From assembly GCA_037953625.1 (NCBI GenBank), contig CM075655.1, forward strand, positions 13,968,001-14,032,000: a stretch of DNA of 64,000 bases. Direction: 5' to 3'. Positions 1-11,802 of the stretch are shown one piece after another; position 1 is the stretch's first letter; every line of letters begins with the position of its first letter. Made by a program: the position numbers and the translations under genes. The DNA comes from Crotalaria pallida (taxonomy: Eukaryota; Streptophyta; Magnoliopsida; Fabales; Fabaceae). The notes beneath the pieces were generated by a model. The model was not told the origin of the DNA. It saw only the letters and a list, made by a program, of their open reading frames with translations, and ran no database searches.

Positions 1-490
1 GATGTATTTGCTTTAAAATGAGATAAAGATATGGACGTATGTGAATTAAAATGAAATCTCATCAGAGACTAAATTGCTATTTCGAAAAAGTCATGAACTA
101 ACTTGACCGACGCTTATAAAGTCAGGGATTAATCTGACATATTACTCCTAAACTTAATCTATTTGCTTGAGAGCTTGAGCCTTGAGTTTGAATGCACTTG
201 ATGCTTGAATCTTGTTTGTTATCATCAAAACCTTCTTCTAGAAATCTTCTAGCATAACTCTTTACGTCCTTTTGGGAAAGCTTGACTTCCAACATTTTTT
301 ATTGTTGTGCCTGACAAGGTTAGCCCTGATCCTACGTACTCTCATAAACTCGTGCGATGCACGAGTTAATTGTTAATTCATTACTAATTAAATATAATTA
401 ACCAACTTCTTTAATAAACACAAAATTAGTTAATTTTGCTTATAATTTGAGCCAAAGGGTGTACACTCGTTAACCCAACCCAAAAAATTA
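1..490. other. intergenic, no gene seen
   Basis: AT-rich sequence with no coding region longer than chance and no recognisable RNA gene or repeat ends. It ends at the TA target site of the first MITE. Confidence 0.5.
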
Positions 491-492
491 TA

Positions 493-917
493 CTCCCTCT
501 AATCCTATTTATAAGTCATACTTAATCAAATCACACGGACTAAGAAGGATAATTAGGTTTCTTAAAATTAAAAAAAAAAACTTTAACATTACAATCTTAC
601 CCTCTTACTTTTTATTCGGAATTTCATAATATATTATTTCATATTAATGAACAAAGGACAAATAAAATAAAATAGCAATAAATGCTTATTAGAAAATATA
701 AACTAACTTATAAATACGAAAAATGCTATCAAGTGCCCTTGTTAAGAAACTAATAATAGATAAATGTTGTATGAAAATGTAATTATATTTTGTTTTTGAG
801 AGAATAATGAAAGTAAATTTAGAATTTTGTTTCTATATCAAATAACTTTAACAAGATCATATGAATAAAATCAAAAATCTTTTGTACAATATGACTTATA
901 AATAGAATGAGAGGGAG
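493..917. mobile_element. Stowaway-type MITE 1
   Basis: The ends are inverted copies of each other: the left begins CTCCCTCTAATCC followed by TATTTATAAGTCATA, and the right ends with ATGACTTATAAATAG then GAGGGAG. TA flanks both sides (491-492 and 918-919), the target duplication of Tc1/mariner-derived Stowaway MITEs. The element is 425 bp with no coding capacity, somewhat longer than its relatives nearby. It probably moved with help from a mariner transposase encoded elsewhere. Confidence 0.75.
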
Positions 918-919
918 TA

Positions 920-1516
920 TTTCCAAATGGGAGAAGTATTTTGGTTACCCCCTTTCTCTCATCGTTCCTATCATTCTCCTCCTATTAAATGCACACCTAC
1001 ATCACCATTAATGCATTCTTCAATTCTGTCTTCTTCTCCTCTCTATGAAACTGATCAATAGTTTAACAACTTCCACGTTGCCATTCTTATTTGAAGATTG
1101 AAGAATCAAACAAACAAACATAGTTAGTTGCTCTCCATTGCAAACAAATACTGCAGCAGATCCACCAAGTAGGCTCAGGTATTTTCTATTTCTAATTTCT
1201 ATTACACACTTCATTCATTTTCTAGAGAACCATGCTTTGCTATGGCTTCACCGTTGCTTCATCATCTAAAACTCTAAAACCACCCCATTATATGTTTCCA
1301 TTTGATTTCACAAGTTTCAATCGTAAGAAGTTTGAGCTTCTTCTGTTACTTATTTCTCCCCAAAAATGAGTATTTTTATAAAACCCAATTTTCTTTTATT
1401 TATTGTATATCCTCGTAGTTTCCGGTGAAAATATTTTGGAATGAAGGAAATATAACTCTTCATGCAAAAGGCAATTATCTAAAAAATACTCGGTACTTTC
1501 CAATATATAAAAAATT
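920..1516 (+). other. possible promoter and 5' UTR exon
   Basis: This stretch is richer in C and T than its surroundings, with CT-rich runs typical of plant 5' UTRs near 945-1060. A good donor-like site (GCTCAG then GTATTTT) lies near 1180. No open coding frame follows it on this strand. It could be a non-coding first exon of the RopGEF gene 7.6 kb downstream, or of an unrelated lost gene. This is inference from composition only. Confidence 0.15.
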
Positions 1517-2039
1517 GGCTTATCTATGTTTTTAGTTCCCAAAGTTGGAGTGTTTTGATTTTAATGTTGGTAAGACTTTTTAACCTTGACTCATCCTTGA
1601 TTGTTTTAAAATTTTGGTTTTAGTCCCAACCATTAGGAAAGATCAATTAATTGCTGATGTGACTAACGATATGTCACATGGGTATAGACGTGTGCAAGTA
1701 CTGCATGTCATCGGTAGCATGACGTGAATGATCCAGACCCGCAGGAGCAAAAGGGTAAAAGCCCAACCCAAATGTGTTCATGTTTTGGGTTTTGACCCTT
1801 TTGCTCTTACGGGTTCGAATCATCGACGTCATGCTACTAATGACATGCAGTATTTGCACATACACTCTTATGCTAATGTATCGTTTCGTAAGTCAGATTA
1901 GTGGTTAACGACTTTTCATAACGACAAAGATTAAAACCAAATTTTCAAAATACTTAAAAATGAGTTAAGGTCAAAAAAACTTTTAAGGGTCAAAAGCAAA
2001 ATACTCCCAACTTTCGGAAACTAAAAACATAAATAAGCC
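1517..2039. mobile_element. fold-back element with long inverted arms (MULE-MITE type)
   Basis: Almost the whole 523 bp is an inverted repeat. The left arm begins GGCTTATCTATGTTTTTAG and the right arm ends CTAAAAACATAAATAAGCC. Toward the centre the arms still match, including CATGTCAT..GCATGACGT on the left and ACGTCATGC..ATGACATG on the right, and GAGCAAAAGGGT against ACCCTTTTGCTC. Arms of about 250 bp with a short loop near 1770 fit a fold-back or Mutator-type MITE. I could not find a convincing 9 bp target duplication, so the family is inferred from the arms. No coding capacity. Confidence 0.65.
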
Positions 2040-2795
2040 TTTCTTTGAAATTGTTATTTCGTCACTGTTTATAAAAATTTATATCAATTTTTAATAACAA
2101 ATTCATTATTTTTTTTCACAAACATCTTTATTTATTTAATTTATTTTTAATTTTTAATATTATTTAAAAAAAAAGGTTAATATCTGTCAGCGTGACACAC
2201 ACGCTTCTTCAGAGTTCAGTGTTCAGAAGAGCCTCCCTTTCTTTGCATCTCACACTTCTTTTTTAATATGGCTTCAAAAAGTTGCCATAAGTAATGCCTT
2301 TTTCTCAAATAGTGATCTTTTCTATTTTGCTCTTTTGCCCTTTTCCCTCTGCTCAGTATTGAAAAATAAATTAATTAACTAAGTTCGCAACACGTGACAT
2401 GTAGTTTACTTTTGTGTAAAGTACGATAAGATAATATAAGATGTTTAAGTTTATGACCGGGTAAAATTCTCAATTGTGAGGGTGATAATGTTATTGTTGA
2501 AAACGGCTTAGAAAATAATTTTGGGTTATTGTACGTAGGTGAGTTATTGAATAAGCAACATTGACCTTTCACTGAAGCCTGAAGTGCAACTCAAGCAGGG
2601 GGACAACAAAGAGAAAGGAGAATGATGCTGGTAATGAGAAAAAGACTAGCTTGTTGTGCCAGGAATACCAAAATTAGCATCGATTTTGATGGGCCAGGAG
2701 ACAGTAAGTCCATTCTCCCAATTTTCTTTTCCAATCATAATCTTAGACATAAATCAATATTAGTATCCATTTTTGCCTTCGATTAATATTCAATA
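2040..2795. other. intergenic, no gene seen
   Basis: AT-rich sequence with short homopolymer runs and no coding signal. A purine-rich tract near 2600-2680 has no recognisable frame. Confidence 0.4.
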
Positions 2796-3069
2796 CTTCC
2801 TCCGGTCCTATTTATAAGTCACATTCTAGAAGGATTCTTTGGCCCTATTTATAAGTCACTTTGTATTTTCTAGGAGGCATTTATTGCTATTTTCTCTTAT
2901 TTGCCCTTTGCCCATTAATGTGAAGTAATACATTGTGAAATTTCCAATGCAAGTAAAGAGGGTAAGATTGTAATGTTGAAATATTTTTTTAAAATTTCAA
3001 GAAACCTAACTACCCTTCTTGGTCTGTGTGATATGGTTAAGTATGCCCTATAAATAGGACCAAAGGGAG
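2796..3069. mobile_element. Stowaway-type MITE 2
   Basis: 274 bp bounded by TA on each side (2794-2795, 3070-3071). The left end reads CTTCCTCCGGTCCTATTTAT, and the right end reads ATAAATAGGACCAAAGGGAG, its inverted match. Near the left end the TATTTATAAGTCAC motif occurs twice, a small internal duplication of the terminal repeat. Confidence 0.8.
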
Positions 3070-3133
3070 TATTAGCAAACTGATTTTTAGTTGCGTAGTT
3101 AGGAAATTATTCTTGAATTTATTTTATCATCTA

Positions 3134-3387
3134 CTTCCCCGGTTCATTACTATAAGTCACTTTTACCTAATTCACGCAGATTAAGAAAAGTAATTATTAC
3201 TCTCAAATTTATATAAAAAAATATGTTGTTATTTCAAAGTTATCCCCATTTAAAATTTTAAAACTTCATTCATCTTTCTCTATTGTAATTATAATCCTAT
3301 CACCTCTACGTAATTATGAAGGATGTATTGGGAATTCTTTAATATTACCTAGATATTCTAAAATGACTTATAAAAAGGGACACTAAT
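3134..3387. mobile_element. degraded Stowaway-type MITE 3
   Basis: The left end (TA then CTTCCCCGGTTC..TATAAGTCAC) matches the MITE family around it. The right half still shows ATGACTTATAAAAAGGGAC near 3362-3380, but the terminal CCTCCC-type end is no longer clear, so the right boundary is approximate. Confidence 0.4.
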
Positions 3388-3404
3388 TCTATCAAAATGA
3401 TGCT

Positions 3405-3514
3405 CTATAATAAAGGATGGAGACATGAATTCTTTGCATCCACGAGGAATCGAACCCGAGACCTTGCTTAAGTAAGATCGAATGACTTATCGCTCGTCCT
3501 AACCCATATTGATA
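3405..3514 (-). mobile_element. tRNA-derived SINE, copy 1
   Basis: Read on the minus strand it begins near ATATGGGTTAGGACGA, carries a box-A-like region, and then a clear box B (GGTTCGATTCC) about 60 bp in. The same order and spacing occur in the copy at 22597-22749. The box B region is tRNA-like but there is no cloverleaf, so this is a SINE, not a tRNA gene. Poly-A tail and target duplication are not obvious, so this copy is old and its ends are approximate. Confidence 0.55.
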
Positions 3515-4091
3515 ATGCCTCTATTTTCATTTATAGCCAAAATAAATAAAGAAATAAAACAAATGTTTACGTATCAAGTTGTTAAAAAAATTGGTAACGT
3601 TATGAAATTGAAAATGAAATCTTGCTAAAGCCATAATTTTTATTGAATAAGAAATACAAATATTAAATTAGCATAATTATCATATATTAAACATGCAACT
3701 ATATGTTAAATTATTAATCAACAAATACAATAGCTATATTTTTTAAGTATAATATTATTGTTGGTTCAACTTTCATCTATATAATTCGAAAAAGATAACT
3801 TTCAGTTTCAGTTGAATAATAACTTTAGTGAAAAAAAAAAAGAGAAGATATCTTTAATAATATAATATAATTTTATAACTCAAAAAAGTATGGAATGGAG
3901 GGAGTAGATGATAGCTTATTTCAAGTTATATGATAGGAGATATATAATCCTGATACTTAAATTTTCATAATAAGTTTATGATCTTATGATACAAAAATGT
4001 GTAAGCTCACATAAACTCTTTTCTTTTTATTTGCCAAACTGGCACGAGTTTGAGTAAACGTTGATCAATATGATAACTCTATGTTCTAATA

Positions 4092-4369
4092 CTCCCTCTA
4101 GTCCTATTTATAAGACATACTTAATCATATCACACAGATAAAGGGGTAGTTAGGTTTCTTGAAACCTTAAAAAAATATTTCAACATTACAATCTTACCCT
4201 CTTAACTTGCATTAGAAATTTCACAATGTATTACTTTATATTAATGGGCAAAGGGTAAATAAGAGAAAATAACAATAAATGCCTCCTAGAAAATACAAAG
4301 TGACTTATAAATAAGACCAAAAAATCTTTCTAGAATGTGACTTATAAATAGGACTGAAACCAGATGAAG
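4092..4369. mobile_element. Stowaway-type MITE 4
   Basis: 278 bp flanked by TA (4090-4091, 4370-4371). The left end is CTCCCTCTAGTCCTATTTAT; the right end contains ACTTATAAATAGGACTG and closes in a slightly decayed terminus. Internal sequence (ACATACTTAATCATATCACA) is shared with MITE 1, so the two belong to one subfamily. Confidence 0.75.
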
Positions 4370-4736
4370 TAATAACTTCATGAGTGTAAGTAGTTTACGC
4401 TACAAAAGTACAAAACACACGTTTGGTCAAATTTTATCGGGAGTTTTCCTTTGCTCTGCAGTAAGAACTTCACTTAGGAACCCAAGTACTCATTTTCTCT
4501 TACTGGTAAAAATTTGTAAAGATTAAAATTTTTTATGTATTTAATGGTTTGTATAATACATTAACTAATTATAAAAAATTAATTTAATATATTTTGTATT
4601 AATCAACTAATCATAATTCAAATTTTATAATTTTAAATTTTTTTAATTAATTTAACTTTAATTTGGAGAAAAACTATTATGACAAGACAAGGGGAGTACA
4701 TTTTAACCCTTGAATATGGCATTGAAATTGACTTAT

Positions 4737-5010
4737 ACTCACTCACGTGACGTACTATTTATAAGATCCTTTTGAAATTTTTCATTTGGTCTTATTTATA
4801 AGACTTCATTTCAATTTTCAATAACATTTAATTCCTTCTTTACACAAACTATTAAGTCAACACTTTTTAGATTTCCAATAATAATTATAGGGGCAGTTTT
4901 CAAAAAGTGTATCAAATTTTCATATTTCCAATGTCACTAACAATTTTAATCATTTTCCTTGATGAGAGTGAAAAACTCCAAAAATGTCTTATAAATAGGA
5001 CTGGACGGAG
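4737..5010. mobile_element. Stowaway-type MITE 5, left end decayed
   Basis: The right end (TCTTATAAATAGGACTGGAC then GGAG, followed by TA at 5011-5012) is intact. The left end is worn, but TACTATTTATAAG remains near 4752, and a second TCTTATTTATAAG follows near 4790. The length is the same as MITEs 2 and 4. Confidence 0.6.
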
Positions 5011-5601
5011 TAATTTTTACTTTACTACTTTCCTTTGCTTTGTTACAAAGTTGAATTTTAATTATGAGTAATATGTGATGTTGGTTTTTGATTTTATGCG
5101 ATCGGTTAATTTAGTTTTTGATATTTTCGAAATTTTAAATTAGTCTTTGAAACAGGAAAGCGTGAGTCATATTAATTTTTGATATTAATGGTCATTAATG
5201 ATCCTTAAGATGAACCAATGTTGTTTTGGCAAAAAACAAAAAAAACAACAATGGTTGAATATCATTCAAATTAATTTCTAGGATTGTGAGCATCAATCAA
5301 ATCAGTCTCTGATTTTGAGGATCACTAAAAATAAAAACTAATACTGTATGACTCATGTTTTGTTATATTAAGAATTAATTTTGATGATCTCATAAAATAA
5401 TTTGATCATGCCCACAAAGTAAATGACTAATATGATAATTTACTCATTTAATAATGTACTACTCATATTCAATTATATTCGGTTATCAAGATTTGTTATA
5501 TGAATGCTATTTAAATTTATATAAATTCTTGAGTTTATATGTTTTAGTTGTTCTGTACTCTTTGTTTAGTACCACATGTATTTTCAAGAACACGTTTAAT
5601 A

Positions 5602-5896
5602 CTCCCTCCGTTTCACTTTAAGTGTTTTTTTGGAATTTTACACATAAATTAAGAAAGTGTTGATTATGATGATTATTGTAAGTTTTATGTGTATTTTGTC
5701 AAAAATACCCCTATTTAATATTTTTATTTTGTCAATGCATCGTTACTAGTATTACAAATTTCAAAACTAAAACAACATTAAATGTAAGGGTAAATAAGGA
5801 AAAACAGTATTAAATGTTGCCTAGATTTGGTAAAAAGACACTTATTTTGAAACAAATTTTGATGTTAAAAAGACACTTCAAGTGAAATGGAGGGAG
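5602..5896. mobile_element. Stowaway-type MITE 6, different subfamily
   Basis: 295 bp with TA on both sides (5600-5601, 5897-5898). The ends are CTCCCTCCGTTTCACTTTAA and the inverted match ending AAGTGAAATGGAGGGAG. The subterminal ACTTTAAGTG replaces the TATTTATAAG of the other copies, so this is a separate Stowaway subfamily. Confidence 0.8.
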
Positions 5897-5898
5897 TA

Positions 5899-8822
5899 TT
5901 AAAGAACTTTTGAAACTAATCTTGCACGAGGTAGCGTTCCTATGTCTCTCTAGCGAGGTGTGTTAACCGGGACCTTAAATTTCTTAGTATAAGATCTCAT
6001 TCACAAACTCAAGTTGGCATCATCTCCCTACTTGAGCCTACCCTGTTGGTTCTTGAGTTTACATGTAACGGGGGAAATTTGAAGTCTGACCAACATGCCG
6101 GTGGACCATCGGGCACAGGGAAACGGTCATAATTAGTCGTAACTACTACTACCTGTGCCCTTGCTGAAAGTAAATGGGGGAGGAGTGGGGACGCACCTCA
6201 ATCCGTTAGGCGTTAGTACTTTGACTACTTTGGCTCTAAAAAAACTTTTAAAAGATTTCCTTCAATTTGATGGGACCCACCGTATGTTCTGCGCCTCTCT
6301 CTCTACCTTATTGATTGCTTCTTGTTCCCATTTGAATTCCAAACTCTAAACTTGTGTTGTCGTGGTCCAGTCCTCCAGCCAGTCCTTTCCCCGGAAGCTT
6401 CTATTTCCATTCGAATTACCGGTGATCTACCTTACCAATTTCCCATACTTATTGTTTTGAGCAAAACCTCCTCTCATTAGTTTTTTTCCCTTGTATGATT
6501 AAGTGACTAAAATCTCTAAATGTCAATTGCTGGGGAATATTTTTGTTTGTACATAAAAGTATGAGTTGAGTTTCAAGCCTCACTAGGTGTCAGGTGATGC
6601 ATGCCTCAGCTCAAAACACCCTTACAAAGCATCAACATTCAATCCCATTTTTATGAGATACGAGCTAATTTCTTATTGATTGAGACCAACTTTCATTTGC
6701 ATTTACATTAACATGGGAAGCTAGGATGAAAAATTTGAAAAAAAATATTATTTAAATACATCATGAGCTAAAAACTTTTGATTTATAAAGCATTTGTTTC
6801 CTTTTTTATTCCTTAACGAGACCCATAAGTTAATAGGAGCAGCTTTAATGTTTACCACTTTAGCATATATTCTCTCCGTTTCCGTTTGACCATCATTAAT
6901 GTTATTAAATGATTTAAATTTAAGTTCATTTTACTCTAATATCTTCACGTAACATTAATGACCACATAATTCTCACATTTGAGAAGAAAAATGATTAATC
7001 AACCTATAAAATTAACCTATAAAAATAAGCCTACACTATCAAGGAAGTGACATGTGTCACTTACATATTATTGATTGGTTAACAAGTGACACATGTCACT
7101 TTCTTATGGTGTATACTCATTTGTAAGTTGATTTATCATGATTTATTTGAGAATGATAAAAGGTAAGAATAGAGTTGAAAAAAAATTAATTTATGCATTA
7201 CTTTTTCTAAAGTGACCAATATTTTGGAATAAGGGAAAAGTGATAAAACAACAATTAAAGTTGAAAGGATGAGTATTATATATGCTAAGGGTTATCACAT
7301 TGTCAGTTCTGTAGTATACTCTCTTAACTAACTTAACACTTCAATCTTCAACACATTTTACCATATGCTAAGATATACCCATATCGATATGATTTCAATA
7401 AAAAAAATCCCAATATTTAATAAAAGCATTTGTGTCAATTTATTACTCTATTTTATATGTCTAACACATAGAGTTGCTTTTTCCGTTGGCTCATATTCTT
7501 CACTTGGATATGCTAAGTGATGCTAACCTCATCACCTTGCTGCGGTGCATCTTACCCAACTAGCTAATATGCTAAGGTGTTAGCTCACCTTGTTTATCTA
7601 AGCGATAAAGGTGCTCTAAAAGCTTCTCCAAGCTTATTATAAAGGATGTTAGCATAGGGCTTAGCACATATTATTGGAGATGATTGGAATAGTTAGCATA
7701 TATTAACCACTGTGATTGATGTTTGGATCACTAGTGTTGTAATTAGATAAGAGAGTATACTAAAATTTAATGACATGGCATGAAAAAATAGCTCCAAACA
7801 TGTTCACATGAAATTTAGCCAAAAATTTTCTACCTCTATTGATTGCAACACAGTAAGAAAAAAATAAAAATGCTGTCTCTGTTTTTTTAGGGAGTTTTTA
7901 GCAAAATATAAAATTTGATTTTATAAAAGTACCTTTTTTTTTTACAAAATCTATGCATTATGCAAGACTATATTTACTTGTCTTAATAAGTAGTTTAGTT
8001 GTAGAGCTGCAGCATATAAAATACGCACATCTGAATTGACTATCTTTATACTTTTTACCTTTTAAATTGTAATAGTTATAGTTATTAAGAAAGTAACGAG
8101 TGTGTCATTATCATGTGAAAATATAGTAAATGACTAAATTGATAGAAGATACATTGATTTAATACAAATAATGTCTGAGACAACCAGCGGAGATGTTTGA
8201 CCTTGCAGCAGGGAAGCAGAGTTATTTGACTTTGTATGGGGAATGGTCATAAGATTTATCACCTTGGAATTTCCGTGAATAAGAAATGGTGGAATCTTAA
8301 CAAAAAATTATTCATGCTGAATGGCAATGATAAAATAACTCATAACTACTTTCTAAGATCTTGAGTATTCATGAATTGCATTAGTAGATATGTTGTGGAA
8401 AAAACAAGCTTGCCAATAAATTCTTAAAATGTTGCTATGTACTGTAGTACTAGTTCAAAGTTATTTTTTTCTGAACTAGCTTGTGTTTCTGTGTGCATAT
8501 GTTTACCCTTAAATAGAACTATTCATGTAGTAAGGTCATATTTATAATAGAGCTTCAACTATAAACATGGCTTTGACCTATTTCCTGTTTTACATTCATT
8601 TCTTCATATGAAACTTTAATTTAGTTGTGTTGCATCCCTGCTTCGCTTTATTAGTCCAATGCCAATGAGAATTTTGGAAAATGATCATCTTACATTTTCA
8701 ACAGTTAAAGCCATATTTGATTTTGTTGTTGAGGATTTGGTTATATTGCTAAATTTAATCACAGTAAGCAAGTGGAGGAAACCATAATATTTATGCATTT
8801 ATAATGGAATTATTCAGGGATT
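5899..8822. other. intergenic, upstream of RopGEF
   Basis: No coding gene is visible. The stretch 6150-6430 is less AT-rich, with CT-rich runs, and ends in a donor-like site (TTACCG then GTGATC, about 6420). It is a candidate non-coding first exon of the RopGEF, whose coding start at 8823 sits just after an acceptor-like ATTATTCAG (8811-8819). A strong inverted repeat lies at about 7041-7106 (listed separately). The rest is AT-rich with no recognised element. Confidence 0.3.
7041..7106. repeat. nested palindrome, GTGACATGTGTCAC arms
   Basis: The left arm AGGAAGTGACATGTGTCACT and right arm AGTGACACATGTCACTTTCT are inverted copies separated by about 26 bp. Each arm is itself nearly palindromic around ACATGT. 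The sequence could form a long hairpin or two small ones. It may be the centre of a decayed MITE running from about 6870 to 7265, whose ends are too worn to confirm. Confidence 0.6.
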
Positions 8823-11802
8823 ATGACATACAAAGAGAGTTGCATTCTCGATAATCAATCTTATGAAGATGAAACCGGAACTAGTAGAGGAGATGGATGT
8901 ATGACTGATTCGTTTAACGATGACAACTCCAGTTGTTCATCTAGTAAAGATGCTTCCGGATCATTCTCTTCAAAATATTTGACAATGAAAAGAGATGAAC
9001 AGGAATTGGAAGAATGGGAGGAACTTTCAGAAAGTCCTAAACATTTTTATGTCAAAGAGAAGCCTGCTTATGCCATCCAATATTCAGATGTAGAAGCCAT
9101 GAAAGAAAAGTTTGCAAAGCTGATGCTAGGTGATGATGTTACAGGAGGAACTAAGGGCCTAAATACAGCTTTAGTACTGTCTAATGCCATCACAAATCTT
9201 GCAGGTTTGCTCTGACTGCATTTATTTTACTTTCTTTTGGTTCCACTGATACGCGCATATTATATTTCACAATATTTATTATAGCTGGAAAAAATAAATG
9301 GGTTGCCTCGCGTGCCTTAAAATGGAAAATAAAAAGGATTTTGCTAATCGCTACCTTAACTCACGTGATTAAAGAATAAAAGAGGTGTAAGTTTATGTCG
9401 TAGAATTAAATGAAATACTTTTCGATATATTAAATACATAATTTCAGATCATAAATACACTTGCTTTTATTCCTTAACCCAACACTTGTCAATAAAATAA
9501 TCTTATATATCCTATAAACAACAAAACCCCAGAATTTCACTTCAAAGGAATTGTGTGATGTTGCTCATTTTTGTTTTTGCCCTGGTTATATTCATATGCC
9601 AGTCTAAGAGTAAGATTAAAATACGCAGTAACGGTCTTTGGTGAGTTGTGGAAATTGGAACCACTATCCGAGGAAAAGAAGAGCAAATGGCGTAGAGAAA
9701 TGGACTGGTTGTTGTCTCCTACCAACTATATGGTTGAGTTAGTTCCTGCTAAGCAAAACGGTGCTAATGGTGGAATTTTTGAGGTAACTTATTATTTGAG
9801 GTGGAAAAGAAAGGTTGGAATATTTTATAAATCACTACAGTAAAATAAGATATCCGTCTTCTTTGATCAGATAATGACCCCAAAAGCTCGCGCAGACATC
9901 CACATGAATCTTCCAGCTCTTCAGAAGTTAGACTCTATGCTTATTGTAGGTCATCTATTCATTGTCACTGATGATTTTAAAATTTTCTGTTTAATTGACT
10001 TAGTAGAAAATTTAACCGTTTTGGTGTTCTGGTTGACAGGAGACGCTAGACACAATGGTGAATACCGAATTTTGGTATGAAGAGGGAGGAAGCCAGGGAG
10101 AAGGGAAGAACACAAGCGAAAGAGAAAGAAAAAAATGGTGTCTTCCATCACTCCATGTACCAAGAACTGGTCTTTCTGATGCTGAAAGAAAGAGGCTGCT
10201 TCATCAGGGAAGGGTGGTACATCAAGTATTCAAGGCTGCTAAATCTATCAATGATAATATGTTGCTTGAAATGCCCGTGCCTACGATTATTAAGGACGCA
10301 CTTCTGAAGGTGATCAGCTTTCAGGGCTAAATAACTTAATCTTTTCTTTTGATAGGCAAAGGGGATGAGAGGGGGAAAATTGTGTAGCTGCCATGGATTG
10401 AACCCATGTGCTTGCACTATGTCTCCCAGCTCTACTAACTGAGCTACTGGGGATGAATAACTTCAATCTTAATTGAAAAATAAATGCTTTTGTAGCCTCA
10501 AGCAAACTGCAGTCAGTGATGGTTAGCAAGCAACAAAATGGGATAATCCATGTTGAAAGTAGAGTGGGTTTAAACGGTTTGAAGTATGATGATAAATAAA
10601 AAAGGAGTTCAAATGTAGCTTTTCCTTGTCAAAAGCTGAGTAAGGGGTTAATGGTGTAAAGTATGATTATGAATAAAATAATACATAGGAATTCTGATGT
10701 AGTATAAGGAATATAATTGACAGGTAATTGGAGCTTAGTTTCTCGCACAAGAAAAATGCAACTTGATAACCTTGATCGTCAGGATGTTTACATTCATGGA
10801 TCAAGAAAAAAAGCAGTCACAATACTTGTTAGACCTTTTGTGTATTGTATTTTAGTCTTCATTGCGATACAACACTAGTTAGAGCTTAGTTTCTTGTGAG
10901 AAATTTTGTCTTGTGATAACCTTGAACATGAGGATGATTTCATTCTTGGATCGAGAAGTGTAGCAATCATAATGCTAGTTCGACATTTTGCTTGGATTCT
11001 TCATAGCATCATTAACCAAATATGTTTCTACATTGCAGTCCGGAAAGGCAAGCCTTGGAGAGGAACTGCTCAAGATTTTAATGGCTGAATCTAATTCAGG
11101 AGAACAAATGCTTAAATCTCTCAATTTAAAATCCGAACATAGTGCCCTAGAGACCATCAATAGATTGGAAGCTGCTACATATTCATTTAAAGAGAGAATC
11201 ATTCAAGAAGACAGTGGAAAATCCCCAGTTCGAATCTCATGGTCTTTCATGAAGGACCCTTTGTCAGGTATGGATAAGATGGAAATATTGTTGGACCGTG
11301 CTGAAACACTTCTAAAGCTACTTAAAACCAGATTCCCAAACCTTCCTCAAACATTCCTAGATGCTGCGAAAGTTCAATATGGCAAGGTAAGTTTTATGCT
11401 ATTACACTTCTTAGTTATTCTGAGTGGAAAAGCTTTCTACATATGGCGTCATGTCTTTCATCTGCTTCGTTAACAATCCGGTTAAATTAATTATTATTTT
11501 TCCTCCAAACAAATGAAATTTCCATGTTGTATTGAATTATTGTGTCAACTGAACAGGAATAGATAAAGAGAAGAAAAGGAATTGGCAAACATTGAGTTGT
11601 AATGTTAGTTTTTTTCTATCTGTTTTTGTAGGATATTGGGCATTCCATTTTGGAAGCATATTCAAGAGTTCTTGGAAGTTTAGCCTTCAGCATACTATGT
11701 AGATTGGAAGATATATTGCACGAGGATGCTTTAAGCAATTGCAATTCACCTGCGATTTCAAGTTCCCCTCGTGGAATAGTTCTTTCGGAGGCTTGGTGTT
11801 AG
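8823..11802 (+). CDS. ROP guanine nucleotide exchange factor (PRONE domain)
   Basis: Catalyses GDP-GTP exchange on plant RHO (ROP/RAC) GTPases at the plasma membrane, steering polar growth and receptor-kinase signalling. My model joins 8823-9204, 9629-9783, 9871-9945, 10040-10309, 11039-11386 and 11632-11802. All junctions are GT-AG and in frame, giving 466 aa. The PRONE domain runs from about residue 85 (SDVEAMKEKFAKLMLG) through TVFGELWKLEPL, WRREMDWLL, NLPALQKLD, NTEFWY, SGKASLGEELLK and SEHSALETINRLEAA to VQYGKDIGHSILEAYSRVLG. The N-terminus is short, acidic and Ser-rich, and the C-terminal tail is only about 25 aa; both are variable in this family. The usual WW before LP is WC here. The start is the first ATG in the frame, four bases after an acceptor-like site, so a non-coding upstream exon is likely. 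Intron 4 contains a SINE. The family call is firm; the member number is not assigned. Confidence 0.93.
10338..10455 (-). mobile_element. tRNA-derived SINE in RopGEF intron 4
   Basis: On the minus strand the element begins ATCCCCAGTAGCTCAGTTAG, a near-perfect tRNA box A, and has box B (GGTTCAATCC) about 50 bp later. It is flanked by an exact 8 bp duplication, AATAACTT, at 10330-10337 and 10456-10463. The length is 118 bp. It differs in sequence from the two other SINE copies in the window and so is a second family. It lies 20 bp past the donor of intron 4 and opposes the gene's direction. Confidence 0.8.

Noticed and set aside
6155..6349. 64-codon plus-strand frame upstream of the RopGEF
   Set aside because: No motif; the region looks more like a leader or promoter because of its CT-rich composition.
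10338..10455. A tRNA gene on the minus strand (clear A and B boxes)
   Set aside because: No acceptor stem or anticodon arm can be formed and an 8 bp target duplication flanks it, so it is a SINE.
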